Translations under genes and position numbers: made by a program | DNA from: Desulfamplus sp964425195 | GTDB taxonomy: Bacteria; Desulfobacterota; Desulfobacteria; Desulfobacterales; Desulfobacteraceae | Length of the DNA stretch: 64,000 nt | NCBI GenBank assembly: GCA_964425195.1 | Contig: CAYRLG010000018.1 | Coordinates: 1-64,000 of the forward strand | Direction: 5' to 3' | Shown: positions 35,538 through 45,472 of the stretch, in pieces | How the letters are laid out: each line of letters begins with the position of its first letter | Position numbering within the stretch: the stretch's first letter is position 1 | The notes under the pieces: generated by a model | Databases searched by the model: none | What the model was told of the DNA's origin: nothing | What the model saw: the letters and a program-made list of their open reading frames with translations, nothing else

Positions 35538-36557
35538 TTATCCAGTAAATTTAAATGCACCTTTTCCAAGTATATCATGCAAATGTAGAATGCCAACAAG
35601 GCAGTTTTGAGAATCTGTAACTGGAAGAATAGTTATTTGGTGTTGCTCCATAATATTTAACGCATCATAAAGAGGGAGTTCTGGAGCAATAACATGTGGC
35701 TTTTTTGTCATCACTTGTTCAACATTTGTGCTATTAAAGTCAAATATTATGTTATTTCCGCTACTATTATTTATCAAAGAGCTGTTCTTTGCAATACTGT
35801 GTCTTATATCTCCATCAGTTATGATTCCTACTAATCTGTTGTTACTTTCAAGTATAAATACAGCACCAAGTTTGAATCTATCCATTTGAGCTATAGCTTC
35901 AGATAGAAATGCACCAGACGACACAGATGGTATAGTTTCATTAGACAGATTAGAGAACATAATCTCTCCAACCATACATGAAAGTCTCTGTCCAAGGATC
36001 CCACCTGGATGCGATTTTTTGAAATCACTTACTTTAAAATGTTTTTTGTTTATAAGTACTACAGCAAGAGCATCTCCCATAGCAAGTTGAGCAGTCGTGC
36101 TGCAAGTTGGGGCAAGTCCTAACGGACAAGCCTCTTTTTCTACTCCAGTATCTATTACAATATCGCATCTTTTAGCCATTGTAGAGTTGGGATTGCCTGT
36201 AAATGCAATCATAGGACAACCAAGAGATCGGATGGATGGCAACAACATATTTAACTCACCAGTCTCTCCACTGTTTGAAATAGCAATAAACACATCATCT
36301 TTAGAAACCATACCAAGATCGCCGTGCATTGCCTCTACAGGGTGAAGAAACATAGCATTTGTCCCGGTACTGCAAAGAGTTGCAACAATCTTTCTGCCAA
36401 TTAAACCCGACTTTCCAATACCTGAAATAACAACTCTACCTGTAGAGCCACAGATAACTTCAACCATCTGCTCAAAATTGTCTCCAATTTTTTCTGTTAG
36501 ATGGAGAATACTATCTGCCTCCTGCTTTAATACATTTATTGCTTCATCAATAATCAT
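35538..36557 (-). CDS. kdsD: Arabinose-5-phosphate isomerase (SIS plus two CBS domains)
   Basis: The protein has 339 residues from the ATG at 36557, near the family's 328; a TTG at 36575 is an alternative. The SIS domain (about 35-170) has VVISGIGKSGLIGRKI, HPVEAMHGDLGM and ISNSGETGELN. LGLAPTCSTTAQLAMGDALAV and HPGGILGQRL are typical of KdsD/GutQ. Two CBS domains follow. It converts ribulose-5-phosphate to arabinose-5-phosphate for Kdo in lipopolysaccharide. It sits 33 bases upstream of pfk and downstream of the GlmS-like gene. Confidence 0.94.
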   Translation of the reverse strand: MIIDEAINVLKQEADSILHLTEKIGDNFEQMVEVICGSTGRVVISGIGKSGLIGRKIVATLCSTGTNAMFLHPVEAMHGDLGMVSKDDVFIAISNSGETGELNMLLPSIRSLGCPMIAFTGNPNSTMAKRCDIVIDTGVEKEACPLGLAPTCSTTAQLAMGDALAVVLINKKHFKVSDFKKSHPGGILGQRLSCMVGEIMFSNLSNETIPSVSSGAFLSEAIAQMDRFKLGAVFILESNNRLVGIITDGDIRHSIAKNSSLINNSSGNNIIFDFNSTNVEQVMTKKPHVIAPELPLYDALNIMEQHQITILPVTDSQNCLVGILHLHDILGKGAFKFTG

Positions 36558-36593
36558 GCTTATCAACTTATTCAAATTTAATATTTTATCTTG

Positions 36594-39500
36594 CTAACTC
36601 TTCTTGCTCATAATAGCCTCTGCGATCTTCTCTCCAGAGTCACCAAATAGAGTCTCAATATCCATAAGATCAAGCAGAGTATCATCCCATTTAATAATAT
36701 CTGTCTCTAAGATAATATCTTTAATTCTTGTATATTTACCACCTAACGCCTTAATTTTATTGAGCAGAGATACCTGACTTGACTCTTTAAATTCAACATG
36801 GATTGAGAGAAGATATTCAATAACACTGGAACTTGGAGAGGCAGAGAGCACAGGGATTACAAGAATACTGCGTCCATCTTTTCTTCCTTTACCAATATAG
36901 ACATTGCCCTCTCTAACAATAATATTTTTAGTGCCTTTTAACTGATGCTCTGTTTCAACTCTTGAAACTTCAGAGGCTACTATACCAGTTTTATTTACAA
37001 CTTCTATCTTTGTCTGAGCAGTTGGTTCACCAAGAAGATTTAATCCAGATATCTTGTATAACATTGCCCCTTTTATACCAAAAATTATCTCTTGAAGGTT
37101 CTTGATAACCACAACATTTTTATTTGTAATCTGCGCAACTGAAAGACCATTTGCTGCTATTTCATCAAATATCAAACCTTCAAATTGTTCAGTAAAATCA
37201 AACTGTTCAACCTTGTCAGATATACGGCTTGTCCCTACAGTAACAGTTTTTGCCTGATGCTTGATAGCATCAATAGGTCTTGCCATTGTGTTAACGGCTT
37301 CTGCCATATTTTTGAAAAATTCATCAAGCATATTTGCAGGAGTCCCTTTTTTAGCAAAATCGATCTCAAAATCGCCTACTTGAAGCCTGCCAGATAGATA
37401 TTTCAATAACAAGGTGATATTTGCAGCATTATCAATTCCCATAGCTGCTGGGAATCTCTTTTCACGCCGTCTTTTAGAAAAAGAGTTGTAAAATAGAGCC
37501 ATTTTTTCTCTAAAATTCTTCTCAAGAACAACTTCATATACATCTCTTCCCATGCTCTTGTATTCACTTATCAACTCTTTCATATCTCGCTGATGGTTGT
37601 AAATAAACTCGGAACACTCATTAATAGAGAGGGCAGCATAGTATCCCCACAGATGCCCTACAAGAGTGTTGAGAATAGGCGAAAAGTGCTCTTTAACCTT
37701 TGGAACTCTGAACACATCTTCTGCATAACTATCAAATCTATCTTCGCCTTCATCAGCAATAACAATAGGTGCTGCTTTGTGCGCATGAAATATTGCTGTA
37801 TCTTTTATAATGTCTTTCAGAACGCTCTCTCGAGTTCCAGCAGCACAGATTATAATTAACGGCTCTGATGATAAATCTATATGCTTTTTATCTTCAACAA
37901 AGTCAGATGATATTGTTTTGTAGCATAGCTCGCTCAACTTTATTCTTATCTCATCTGCAGATGTCTTATTAGAACCGCTTCCTACAGTTGCCCAGTAATT
38001 TCTTGAGATTGCAAGACGAAATGCTGATTTTTTTATCCGCTCTTTCATATCAAGAACCTTTCTCATCTTATCTGGGATTGTATTAAGTTCGTTCAACTCT
38101 TCGGTCAATCTCTTTTGAGAGATAGCCCCGGTAATATAGGCAATGTGAAGACCAAGAAGAGCTCCGGCAGTCAACTGAGAATAGAACGCTTTGGTAGAGG
38201 CTACAGACATCTCAATATCTCTTCCGCTACTTGTATAGAGAACTCCTTCTGTCTTAAATGTGAGATCAGAGTCCCGCCTATTTACAATTGCAAGAGTTCT
38301 TGCACCCCTTGCTCTCACCATGTCAACTGTTCGGTTTGTATCGGTTGTAGTACCTGATTGGCTTATTGCAATTACAAGATGATTTTTCATAGACTCTTTG
38401 GCATCATCATCTCCAATAATAAAAAATCCTGATAGTTCAGATGATTTCATTGATCTTATATCAAAATTATAATTTACTATTTGACTATAAGATTTAGAGT
38501 CTTGATAACTTAAATTTGTAATATTTTCTGCAAAACTCTTTTGAGGGATTCTTTGATTTGTCAGATAGTATCTTAAAAGATCAGCACAACCTTGAGCTGC
38601 AATACCAGCAGTTCCCTGTCCAACAAAGTATATCTTTTTGATAACTCCCTGCTTTAACTCTGCCTCAATATGCTCAGGAATAACAGAGTTTGAAAGGTTC
38701 ATTGTATAAAGACCATTATCTGGAGATATTTTCCATTTGTTTTGAAGAGTTCTTGTAACTGAAAGCGGAGACTCTGAAATCTCTTTTAGAAAGTAGTGTG
38801 GAAAATTCTGACGATCAATATCTCGTGATGTGATCTGGCTATGTTGAATATTATCCTCTCTTATTTCAATTGGAGAGCCATCATAAGCCATTGATCTCAT
38901 TCCTTCGATTCCACCAGCAGAGTTCTGATCAAGAATAAGTATCTGTCCTCTCTTCTCACCATTAAGTTTTATAAAATCTTGAGTCTCTTCTACAAGTCCA
39001 TAGAGTTCAGAGGCAGTTATATAATGGTTTGGGGCAATGCCTGTAAATATCGCCTGACCACTACCCTTTTGAGCAAGAAATATTTTGCCAGGGGCAAGGT
39101 CTGTGTGCATACTAATTGCGTGTGACCCGTGGAAATCATTAAGTGCAAGTCTAAAAGCCTCTTCAATCGGGTGTCCCTGTTTAAGATGAAGCTCTATCTG
39201 GAGCGGAATGATTTTGGTATCAGTTGTGATATCTGAGTGTATAGCATCAAATCTTGATTCATACTCTTTTTTTAACTCTGGATAGTTGTCAATATCGCCA
39301 TTCAAACTTACATGGATAATGCCGCTCTTTTTAACCAAAGTATCAGTAGGCTCATTATCAACTGGATGACAGTTAGCTTGGGTTATATCTCCTACAGATG
39401 CCCAACGCGTGTGTGCAGATATTGTACTAAACGCTGCTGGAAATCCTGTTAAAATTTGAAGAATCTGGTCATTTCTTATCTGAGTTCTAATAAATGCCAC

Positions 39501-40562
39501 ATTATCTCCAAGAGAGCCTATCTCTGCTGCATACTTATAGACAATTGAAATTGCTATATATTTTTCATTACCATTTAAATGTCTAATACTCTCATTACTA
39601 TTATTTATCGTGATACAGTTATTTGTAAGAACAGTCTTGTTAGTTCGCTGTTTTAACTGCTCCTCAAGACCCAATTTGATAAGAGCAGTTTTAAAATTTT
39701 CAAATTCAGCTTCAGTTAAAGTAAAAAGCAATGATATTCCAGCAGAGTCTCTGCCTCTAACCTCAAGTCTGTCAATACTGTTTAATATTGCATTAATCCT
39801 CTTAAAATTGAGCACATGATTTAGGCTAAGAGCGGTAGCTTTTGCATTAGAAAATTCAAACGCTGTCCCCTCTTCAGATAAAGTAGATATTACAGGTGAG
39901 CACCCTGTAACTACAAGCTGTCTTATTCTTGTTATATTCTCAAGAATCTCACGGGTGATACACCAAAAAATATCTTTAACTTTCTCAACTCTTTTAAGGG
40001 CAACTTCAACATCAATTGCATCTATATCAGCCATACGAGGAGTAATATCTGCAATCTCTTTATCGATAACATCAGATAACTCTTTTCCTATTATTTCAAG
40101 CTCCCTCTCCTTTTCTATATTTGAAAAAAACTCAAAAAATATAGAGTCTGTCTTTATAAGTCGTACTTTGCAAATAAAGTCATCTAATAGAGCATCTCCT
40201 CCAAGATAATTATCTTCTATAGACTCTTTTCTATCTATTAATTTTTCAAATATATTTGATTTTATAGCAAATACCATCTCTTGCAAATTAGATAGATCAA
40301 TATTATCTGGAAAAGATTCAGATTGAGGTTTGTCACTTTGTCTCCCTTTAAACGATATAAGGGCTGCAATTCCACAGCAGAGAGTATTTGGACAATAGGG
40401 AAATAATATTAGAGAATTTTCTTTTGCACTATAAGTTGATTTCCCAAATTCAATATTAATAGAGAGAAGTCTAATCAAAGAGATATCTTCTTTACAGAAA
40501 GAGGATTTATCAAAAAGTAAAATATTTTTAATAATAGAGGTAAATTTTTTTAAATAGTTCAT
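36594..40562 (-). CDS. Double-length GlmS-like protein (glutamine amidotransferase plus SIS domains)
   Basis: The protein has 1322 residues against about 610 for GlmS. The amidotransferase parts are in order but spread out: a CGIAALISFKG start at C63, then an insertion of about 200 residues, RGRDSAGISLL, SAHTRWASVGDI and NGDIDNYPELK. The SIS halves have ISQSGTTTDTNRT and VASTKAFYSQL. The region aligned with the isomerase active site (SADEIRIKLSELCYKT) is divergent. About 330 further residues follow. An N-terminal nucleophile at C63 would need removal of 62 residues. It probably makes glucosamine-6-phosphate or another amino sugar for the envelope, since kdsD is next to it. Substrate is uncertain. 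Confidence 0.75.
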   Translation of the reverse strand: MNYLKKFTSIIKNILLFDKSSFCKEDISLIRLLSINIEFGKSTYSAKENSLILFPYCPNTLCCGIAALISFKGRQSDKPQSESFPDNIDLSNLQEMVFAIKSNIFEKLIDRKESIEDNYLGGDALLDDFICKVRLIKTDSIFFEFFSNIEKERELEIIGKELSDVIDKEIADITPRMADIDAIDVEVALKRVEKVKDIFWCITREILENITRIRQLVVTGCSPVISTLSEEGTAFEFSNAKATALSLNHVLNFKRINAILNSIDRLEVRGRDSAGISLLFTLTEAEFENFKTALIKLGLEEQLKQRTNKTVLTNNCITINNSNESIRHLNGNEKYIAISIVYKYAAEIGSLGDNVAFIRTQIRNDQILQILTGFPAAFSTISAHTRWASVGDITQANCHPVDNEPTDTLVKKSGIIHVSLNGDIDNYPELKKEYESRFDAIHSDITTDTKIIPLQIELHLKQGHPIEEAFRLALNDFHGSHAISMHTDLAPGKIFLAQKGSGQAIFTGIAPNHYITASELYGLVEETQDFIKLNGEKRGQILILDQNSAGGIEGMRSMAYDGSPIEIREDNIQHSQITSRDIDRQNFPHYFLKEISESPLSVTRTLQNKWKISPDNGLYTMNLSNSVIPEHIEAELKQGVIKKIYFVGQGTAGIAAQGCADLLRYYLTNQRIPQKSFAENITNLSYQDSKSYSQIVNYNFDIRSMKSSELSGFFIIGDDDAKESMKNHLVIAISQSGTTTDTNRTVDMVRARGARTLAIVNRRDSDLTFKTEGVLYTSSGRDIEMSVASTKAFYSQLTAGALLGLHIAYITGAISQKRLTEELNELNTIPDKMRKVLDMKERIKKSAFRLAISRNYWATVGSGSNKTSADEIRIKLSELCYKTISSDFVEDKKHIDLSSEPLIIICAAGTRESVLKDIIKDTAIFHAHKAAPIVIADEGEDRFDSYAEDVFRVPKVKEHFSPILNTLVGHLWGYYAALSINECSEFIYNHQRDMKELISEYKSMGRDVYEVVLEKNFREKMALFYNSFSKRRREKRFPAAMGIDNAANITLLLKYLSGRLQVGDFEIDFAKKGTPANMLDEFFKNMAEAVNTMARPIDAIKHQAKTVTVGTSRISDKVEQFDFTEQFEGLIFDEIAANGLSVAQITNKNVVVIKNLQEIIFGIKGAMLYKISGLNLLGEPTAQTKIEVVNKTGIVASEVSRVETEHQLKGTKNIIVREGNVYIGKGRKDGRSILVIPVLSASPSSSVIEYLLSIHVEFKESSQVSLLNKIKALGGKYTRIKDIILETDIIKWDDTLLDLMDIETLFGDSGEKIAEAIMSKKS

Positions 40563-40607
40563 ATTTATCAGCCATCTTAAACGATTTTAAAATTAAATGC
40601 CAAAGTA

Positions 40608-42371
40608 CTAACCATTATTTGACTGTTTTGGATTTAGTGCAAAATAGTTATTAAAATACTCTTTAAACATTAATCTACCATATATACTTGCTTTTGTACC
40701 TATATATTTCCCATGACCTACAAGCACGGATACTACAATCTGCTGTTTTTCCTGAGTATCCGTACAAAATCCACTGAACCAGTCAAACTTTACACTTCTA
40801 TCAGAATTGGAGAGAGAGCCGGTCTTTCCTCCCATTTTTAATCTTGATAAAACAGTATCTTTGTCAGCTCCTCTAAAAGATTTTCTTGCTGTTCCAGTTA
40901 CCACAGTACCATTCATCATCTGCACCATAGCTTTTGCAGTATCTGGTTTTACTGTATTATTCAATATCTCATCTTTTCTCTTGTATAGCAATTTTCCGCT
41001 ATCGTCTTTAACAGACTCCACAATGCAAGGCACTGGAGTCTTTCCAGAGTTAAGCATTGTACTTGCAATCATTGCACCAAAAATTGGAGATATAGTTGTT
41101 GTTCTATTAAATCCAGATGCTACCTCTGCCCATTGATAGCTATTTTCCGTAATAGTAAAGTTTCCTGCTTTAACATCAAGTTCTGAGTCGATCTCTTGAT
41201 TAAATCCAAAAGAGTTTGCGTATTTCTCCAGAACATCCTTTCCTAATATAATAGAGCCAAGTTTTCCAAAGACAGGATTTATTGATTGGGCAAAAGCCTC
41301 CGCTAATGTCACTTTATTCATATATTTACTGTTGGTATTGTCTGATAATTGACGTTTATACAAGGTATATTTCCCTCCGCTAAAATACATTGTTGTAGCA
41401 GGGCTATACCCGTATGCTTCCACAGCAGCTGATGCAGTAACCATCTTAAAAAGGCTTGCAGCAGGATAAACTCTATCAGTGCATGGGTTGGTCTCTGGAG
41501 AGTGGTTATCAAATCCTGCCATTGCAAGGATTTTACCGGTATGAGGATCCATAGCTACCATAGCAATTATTTCAGGTTTGCCTCTATCAAGAAGAGAGAG
41601 CGACTCTATCTGCTCTAAAAGAAAATTTTGCAACTGCATATCAAGAGTTGTACGTATGGTAAGATTACGACTATTTTGATTTGTAGAGTCAATACCATTT
41701 TTGTTCGTGGTAGAGGATACGCTACTGTTGGCAAGATTTGGATCAGCAGCTCTGACTGTCAATATGTTATCTTCAAGATTGAGTAGATTATAAGGTTGAA
41801 GTATATTTTTTAGTTCACTCTTTGAGAGATAATCAGACTCTTTTTCTGATGTTTTAACCTTTACTGAGTTATTATTTTTAGAGTTTGTTTTAATAGAAGA
41901 AGCGATCTGCTGAAAAAATGTATCAACACCCTCTGTAAAACTTGTAGATATCTTTGTAGCCATATTTGGAACATTGCTTACCAAAGCTGGTATTGCCTTT
42001 TGTATGGTAAAAGAAGTTCCTAATATAATAAAAACCAATAAAACTAATCTTTTTAAAGTAGAGCTGTTCTTCAAAGGTCTCTTGCCACCCTTTAAAGACA
42101 AAGTTCTTCTTTTATTTGAGTTGGAAGAAATAGAGTTGTTAAATGGTGCTATAGAAGCTGTCTGAAATCTGGTAATAGATAGTCTCTGTTGAAGTGGAGA
42201 TGTGTTTATTTGCGGATTAGATACTCTTTTAAGGGATTGCTCCTTTATGTTAGGAACTACTTTAGTTAGTGTTTTTATATTTTTGCGTGAATTCTGTTTT
42301 GATTCTCTTTGAAGAGTATGCTGAAAAGTTCTCCATGATGATGCCTTGGGGGTATAGTTATAGTTGTACAT
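40608..42371 (-). CDS. Penicillin-binding transpeptidase (single-pass membrane protein)
   Basis: The protein has 587 residues. A basic, Ser/Asn-rich cytoplasmic segment (about 1-108) precedes a membrane anchor (about 109-130, LVLLVFIILGTSF). The transpeptidase domain has the three active-site boxes: SxxK in AASLFKM, SxN in QSINPVFG and KTG in MGGKTGSLSN. No glycosyltransferase domain or clear pedestal is seen. The N-terminal cytoplasmic part is unusually long and low-complexity. It cross-links peptidoglycan, in the PBP2/PBP3-like class. It lies 45 bases before the GlmS-like gene on the same strand. Confidence 0.88.
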   Translation of the reverse strand: MYNYNYTPKASSWRTFQHTLQRESKQNSRKNIKTLTKVVPNIKEQSLKRVSNPQINTSPLQQRLSITRFQTASIAPFNNSISSNSNKRRTLSLKGGKRPLKNSSTLKRLVLLVFIILGTSFTIQKAIPALVSNVPNMATKISTSFTEGVDTFFQQIASSIKTNSKNNNSVKVKTSEKESDYLSKSELKNILQPYNLLNLEDNILTVRAADPNLANSSVSSTTNKNGIDSTNQNSRNLTIRTTLDMQLQNFLLEQIESLSLLDRGKPEIIAMVAMDPHTGKILAMAGFDNHSPETNPCTDRVYPAASLFKMVTASAAVEAYGYSPATTMYFSGGKYTLYKRQLSDNTNSKYMNKVTLAEAFAQSINPVFGKLGSIILGKDVLEKYANSFGFNQEIDSELDVKAGNFTITENSYQWAEVASGFNRTTTISPIFGAMIASTMLNSGKTPVPCIVESVKDDSGKLLYKRKDEILNNTVKPDTAKAMVQMMNGTVVTGTARKSFRGADKDTVLSRLKMGGKTGSLSNSDRSVKFDWFSGFCTDTQEKQQIVVSVLVGHGKYIGTKASIYGRLMFKEYFNNYFALNPKQSNNG

Positions 42372-42501
42372 ATAAATTCTTCCTTATATTCCCGTATTCA
42401 AAGAGTGTTATGTGGCAATAAATATTTTAACTCAATATATCCCTGCCTAATCTTAAAAGCAAGCGGTCTGTTTAGTACAAAGATTAATGTTATCCGATAG
42501 A

Positions 42502-44598
42502 TTACTTCACTGAACTTCCCGGTTCTACAACGCCTTGAATACCGGCAAGAAAAAGCTGGTTATCACTATTTGCAGCAAGTACCATCCCCTGTGACAACTC
42601 TCCCATAAGCGTAGCTGGCTTTAAATTTGCAACAACAATTACCTGTTTTCCAACAACATCTTCTGGAGCATAGTTTTTAGCAATACCTGCAATAATTTGA
42701 CGAGGTGACTTTTCCCCTAAATCAACTTTTAGCTTTAAGAGCTTATTTGCTTTCTTGAGCTTCTCTGCACTTATAACTATACCTACTCTTAAATCAACCT
42801 TTGAAAAATCTGCTATTGTAATTTCAGGTTTTAGATCATTAGGATAAGATTGCTCTACTGCCTTAGACGCATCTTTTATATATAAAGGAACTTCTATTTT
42901 ATTAGATTCCACTTCAGATGCCTCTTTTGATTTTGATTTAGCAGAATCTTTTATAGTTTTATTAGCCCCTTGCTTACTCTTAGGTTCTTGATTATCAGTC
43001 TCCACTCTTGGAAATAGTGTGGGGGTTTTTTCAATCTTTGTGCCAATAACAGTTTGATACCATGGTAGAATCTCCTTAACAGTTTTAAACTCTCTCTCAT
43101 CAGAAATTTTTATGCCAAGAGCTTGCTGCATTTTAATAGAAGTTTGAGGCATTACAGGATATATAAGAGATGAGATAACTCGCAGACTTTCCATAAGATT
43201 GTAAATTATCGTTGCAAGTTCATTTTGCCTATTCTCATCTTTTGCTACAACCCATGGAACAGTAGTGTCAACATATTTATTCAAAATAGATATAAAATCC
43301 CATATAGCAATAAGACCTTTATGGAACTCATTATTATCCATAGCCTCTTTGTATGCTTTAATTGTATCAATAGCTGGCTCTTTAAGTGATAATGCTTTAT
43401 CTCTTTCCACCTCTATATCAACTTGCGGAATCTCTCCATTAAAATAGCGATGGGTCATGGCAAGCACTCTTGAAAAGAGATTACCAAGATCATTTGCAAG
43501 ATCAGAATTAATCCGCTGAACAATAGCGTCCTCAGTAAAATTAGCATCAAGACCAAAAACCATCTCTCGCATCAAAAAATAACGGAATTGATCTACTCCA
43601 TAAGCATCAGTTACAGCAACAGGATCAGTAACGTTACCAATACTTTTTGACATCTTACTTCCACTGACATTCCAAAATCCATGAACATTTAAATTTTGAT
43701 AGACATCAATACCAGCGGACTTAAGCATTGTGGTCCAATAGATGCCATGAGGTTTTATAATATCTTTTGCCACAAAATGTTGAGTTCTTGGCCAGAACTT
43801 TTTAAACAGCTCTTTTTCAGGAAACCCAAGTGCTGATATATAGTTAGTAAGAGCATCAAACCAGACGTAGGTGACATAATTCTCGTCAAATGGAAGGGTT
43901 ATACCCCAAGTAAGCCTTGATTTTGGTCTCGAGATACAAAGGTCTTCAAGAGGCTCTTTTAAAAAAGATAAAATTTCGTTTTTATAACGCTCAGGTCTAA
44001 TAAAATCAGGATTTTTTCTTATGTGATCAATTAACCACTCCTGATACTTGGACATTGCAAAAAAATAGTTTGCCTCTTTTATATGTTTAGGTTCAGTCCC
44101 ATGATCAGGACATTTGCCATCTAAAAGCTCTCTTTCTTGATAAAATCTTTCGCATCCAAAGCAGTATATCCCCTCATATTCGCTAAAGTAGATATCACCA
44201 GATTCGTAAATACGTGTCAAAAGATTCTCAACAACCTTAATATGGGCAGGATTTGTAGTACGAATAAAGTCGTTGTTACTAATATTAAGTTTGGGCCACA
44301 AGTTTTTGAACAGGGCACTTATCTCTTCCGTATAGATTTTTGGAGATTTATTCTGCTTGGCTGCTGCCTCTACAATCTTATCCCCATGTTCATCTGTACC
44401 TGTCAGAAAATAGGTCTCCTTTCCACACATTCTGCTGTATCTTGCAGCAACATCAACTGTTATAGTGGTATAGGCGTGTCCCAAATGGGGCTTGGCATTA
44501 ACATAATATATAGGTGTGGTAAAAAAGACAGTATTTGCACTATCTAAGTTTTGACCACAGTTTAAAACCTCACTTCTGACATCTTCACTGCTATTCAT
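42502..44598 (-). CDS. metG: Methionyl-tRNA synthetase with C-terminal tRNA-binding domain
   Basis: The protein has 698 residues from the ATG at 44598, which follows TTGGAG; a longer frame from 44682 overlaps ricT and has no family support. It has TTPIYYVNAKPHLGHAYTT (HIGH box), CFGCERFY and CPDHG zinc residues, and KMSKSIGNV. After a charged linker (about 565-595) comes the EMAPII-like domain from IADFSKVDLRVGIV, used for dimerisation and tRNA binding. It charges initiator and elongator tRNA-Met. It follows ricT by 22 bases, a frequent order with holB. Confidence 0.97.
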   Translation of the reverse strand: MNSSEDVRSEVLNCGQNLDSANTVFFTTPIYYVNAKPHLGHAYTTITVDVAARYSRMCGKETYFLTGTDEHGDKIVEAAAKQNKSPKIYTEEISALFKNLWPKLNISNNDFIRTTNPAHIKVVENLLTRIYESGDIYFSEYEGIYCFGCERFYQERELLDGKCPDHGTEPKHIKEANYFFAMSKYQEWLIDHIRKNPDFIRPERYKNEILSFLKEPLEDLCISRPKSRLTWGITLPFDENYVTYVWFDALTNYISALGFPEKELFKKFWPRTQHFVAKDIIKPHGIYWTTMLKSAGIDVYQNLNVHGFWNVSGSKMSKSIGNVTDPVAVTDAYGVDQFRYFLMREMVFGLDANFTEDAIVQRINSDLANDLGNLFSRVLAMTHRYFNGEIPQVDIEVERDKALSLKEPAIDTIKAYKEAMDNNEFHKGLIAIWDFISILNKYVDTTVPWVVAKDENRQNELATIIYNLMESLRVISSLIYPVMPQTSIKMQQALGIKISDEREFKTVKEILPWYQTVIGTKIEKTPTLFPRVETDNQEPKSKQGANKTIKDSAKSKSKEASEVESNKIEVPLYIKDASKAVEQSYPNDLKPEITIADFSKVDLRVGIVISAEKLKKANKLLKLKVDLGEKSPRQIIAGIAKNYAPEDVVGKQVIVVANLKPATLMGELSQGMVLAANSDNQLFLAGIQGVVEPGSSVK

Positions 44599-44620
44599 AT
44601 AAAAACTCCAAGGTGTTTTA

Positions 44621-45430
44621 TTATCTGTTTCTTTTGCATCTGCATGGATTAATATCAACCTCAACTTGAGTCTCATTGTCATCTAAAAGAACAGAGACAC
44701 TACCATTGAGAACATTCTGCCTTATAACTTTTCCAGCTCCTTTAGGGGTATCTATTGTTTTACCAAGTTTTGGTAATTCATTTTTTAAAGAGATGTATGT
44801 ATCGTTTTCAAATGTTAAGCAGCACATAAGCCTTCCACAAAGACCAGATATTTTAGTTGGATTAAGTGATAAGCCTTGCTCTTTTGCCATTTTTATTGAT
44901 ACAGGATCAAAATTATTCAAAAAAAGAGAGCAACAGATCTCTCTGCCACACCTTCCAATTCCTCCACACTGTTTTGATTGATTTCTTATTCCAACCTGCC
45001 TCATTTCAATTCGGATACGAAACTCTTTTACTAACAGCTTAACAAGCTCTCGAAAATCAACTCGTCCATCGGCTGTATAAAAAAAGGTGAGTTTTGTTGC
45101 ATCAAATGTGCTTTCAACAGAAAATAGATTCATTTTTAAATCAAGATTTTTAATACATTCAAGGCAAAAGTTGTGTGCATTCTGTTCAAGGAGTTTATTC
45201 TCTTCTCTTTTACGAAAATCTTCAGATGTTGCAATACGGAAAATGTGTTTAAGATTTCTTCTATTTTCAGAGTCTTCATAAGTTTCTGGAGGTACTATTA
45301 CAACCCCAAGTCCAAGACCTTGTTCAGTTTCAACAATAACACTATCGCCAACTTTCAAGACAAAAGCGCCACTGTCAAAATCATATATTTTCCCAGCAGG
45401 TTTAAACCGTATTCCTGCAACTTTAGTCAT
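44621..45430 (-). CDS. ricT: RicT/YaaT-family PSP1 protein
   Basis: The protein has 269 residues. PSP1 signatures are present: VAGIRFKPAGKIYDFD at the N terminus, VESTFDATKLTFFYTADGRVDFRELVK, then a cysteine-rich QCGGIGRCGREICC and SGLCGRLMCCLTFE. In Bacillus, RicT with RicA and RicF binds Fe-S clusters and affects RNase Y. The role in this group is unknown. It lies between holB and metG, the usual neighbours of this family. Confidence 0.93.
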   Translation of the reverse strand: MTKVAGIRFKPAGKIYDFDSGAFVLKVGDSVIVETEQGLGLGVVIVPPETYEDSENRRNLKHIFRIATSEDFRKREENKLLEQNAHNFCLECIKNLDLKMNLFSVESTFDATKLTFFYTADGRVDFRELVKLLVKEFRIRIEMRQVGIRNQSKQCGGIGRCGREICCSLFLNNFDPVSIKMAKEQGLSLNPTKISGLCGRLMCCLTFENDTYISLKNELPKLGKTIDTPKGAGKVIRQNVLNGSVSVLLDDNETQVEVDINPCRCKRNR

Positions 45431-45472
45431 AATAGAGCCTCTAATTTTTTAAAGAGTATTTTAAATATTGAG

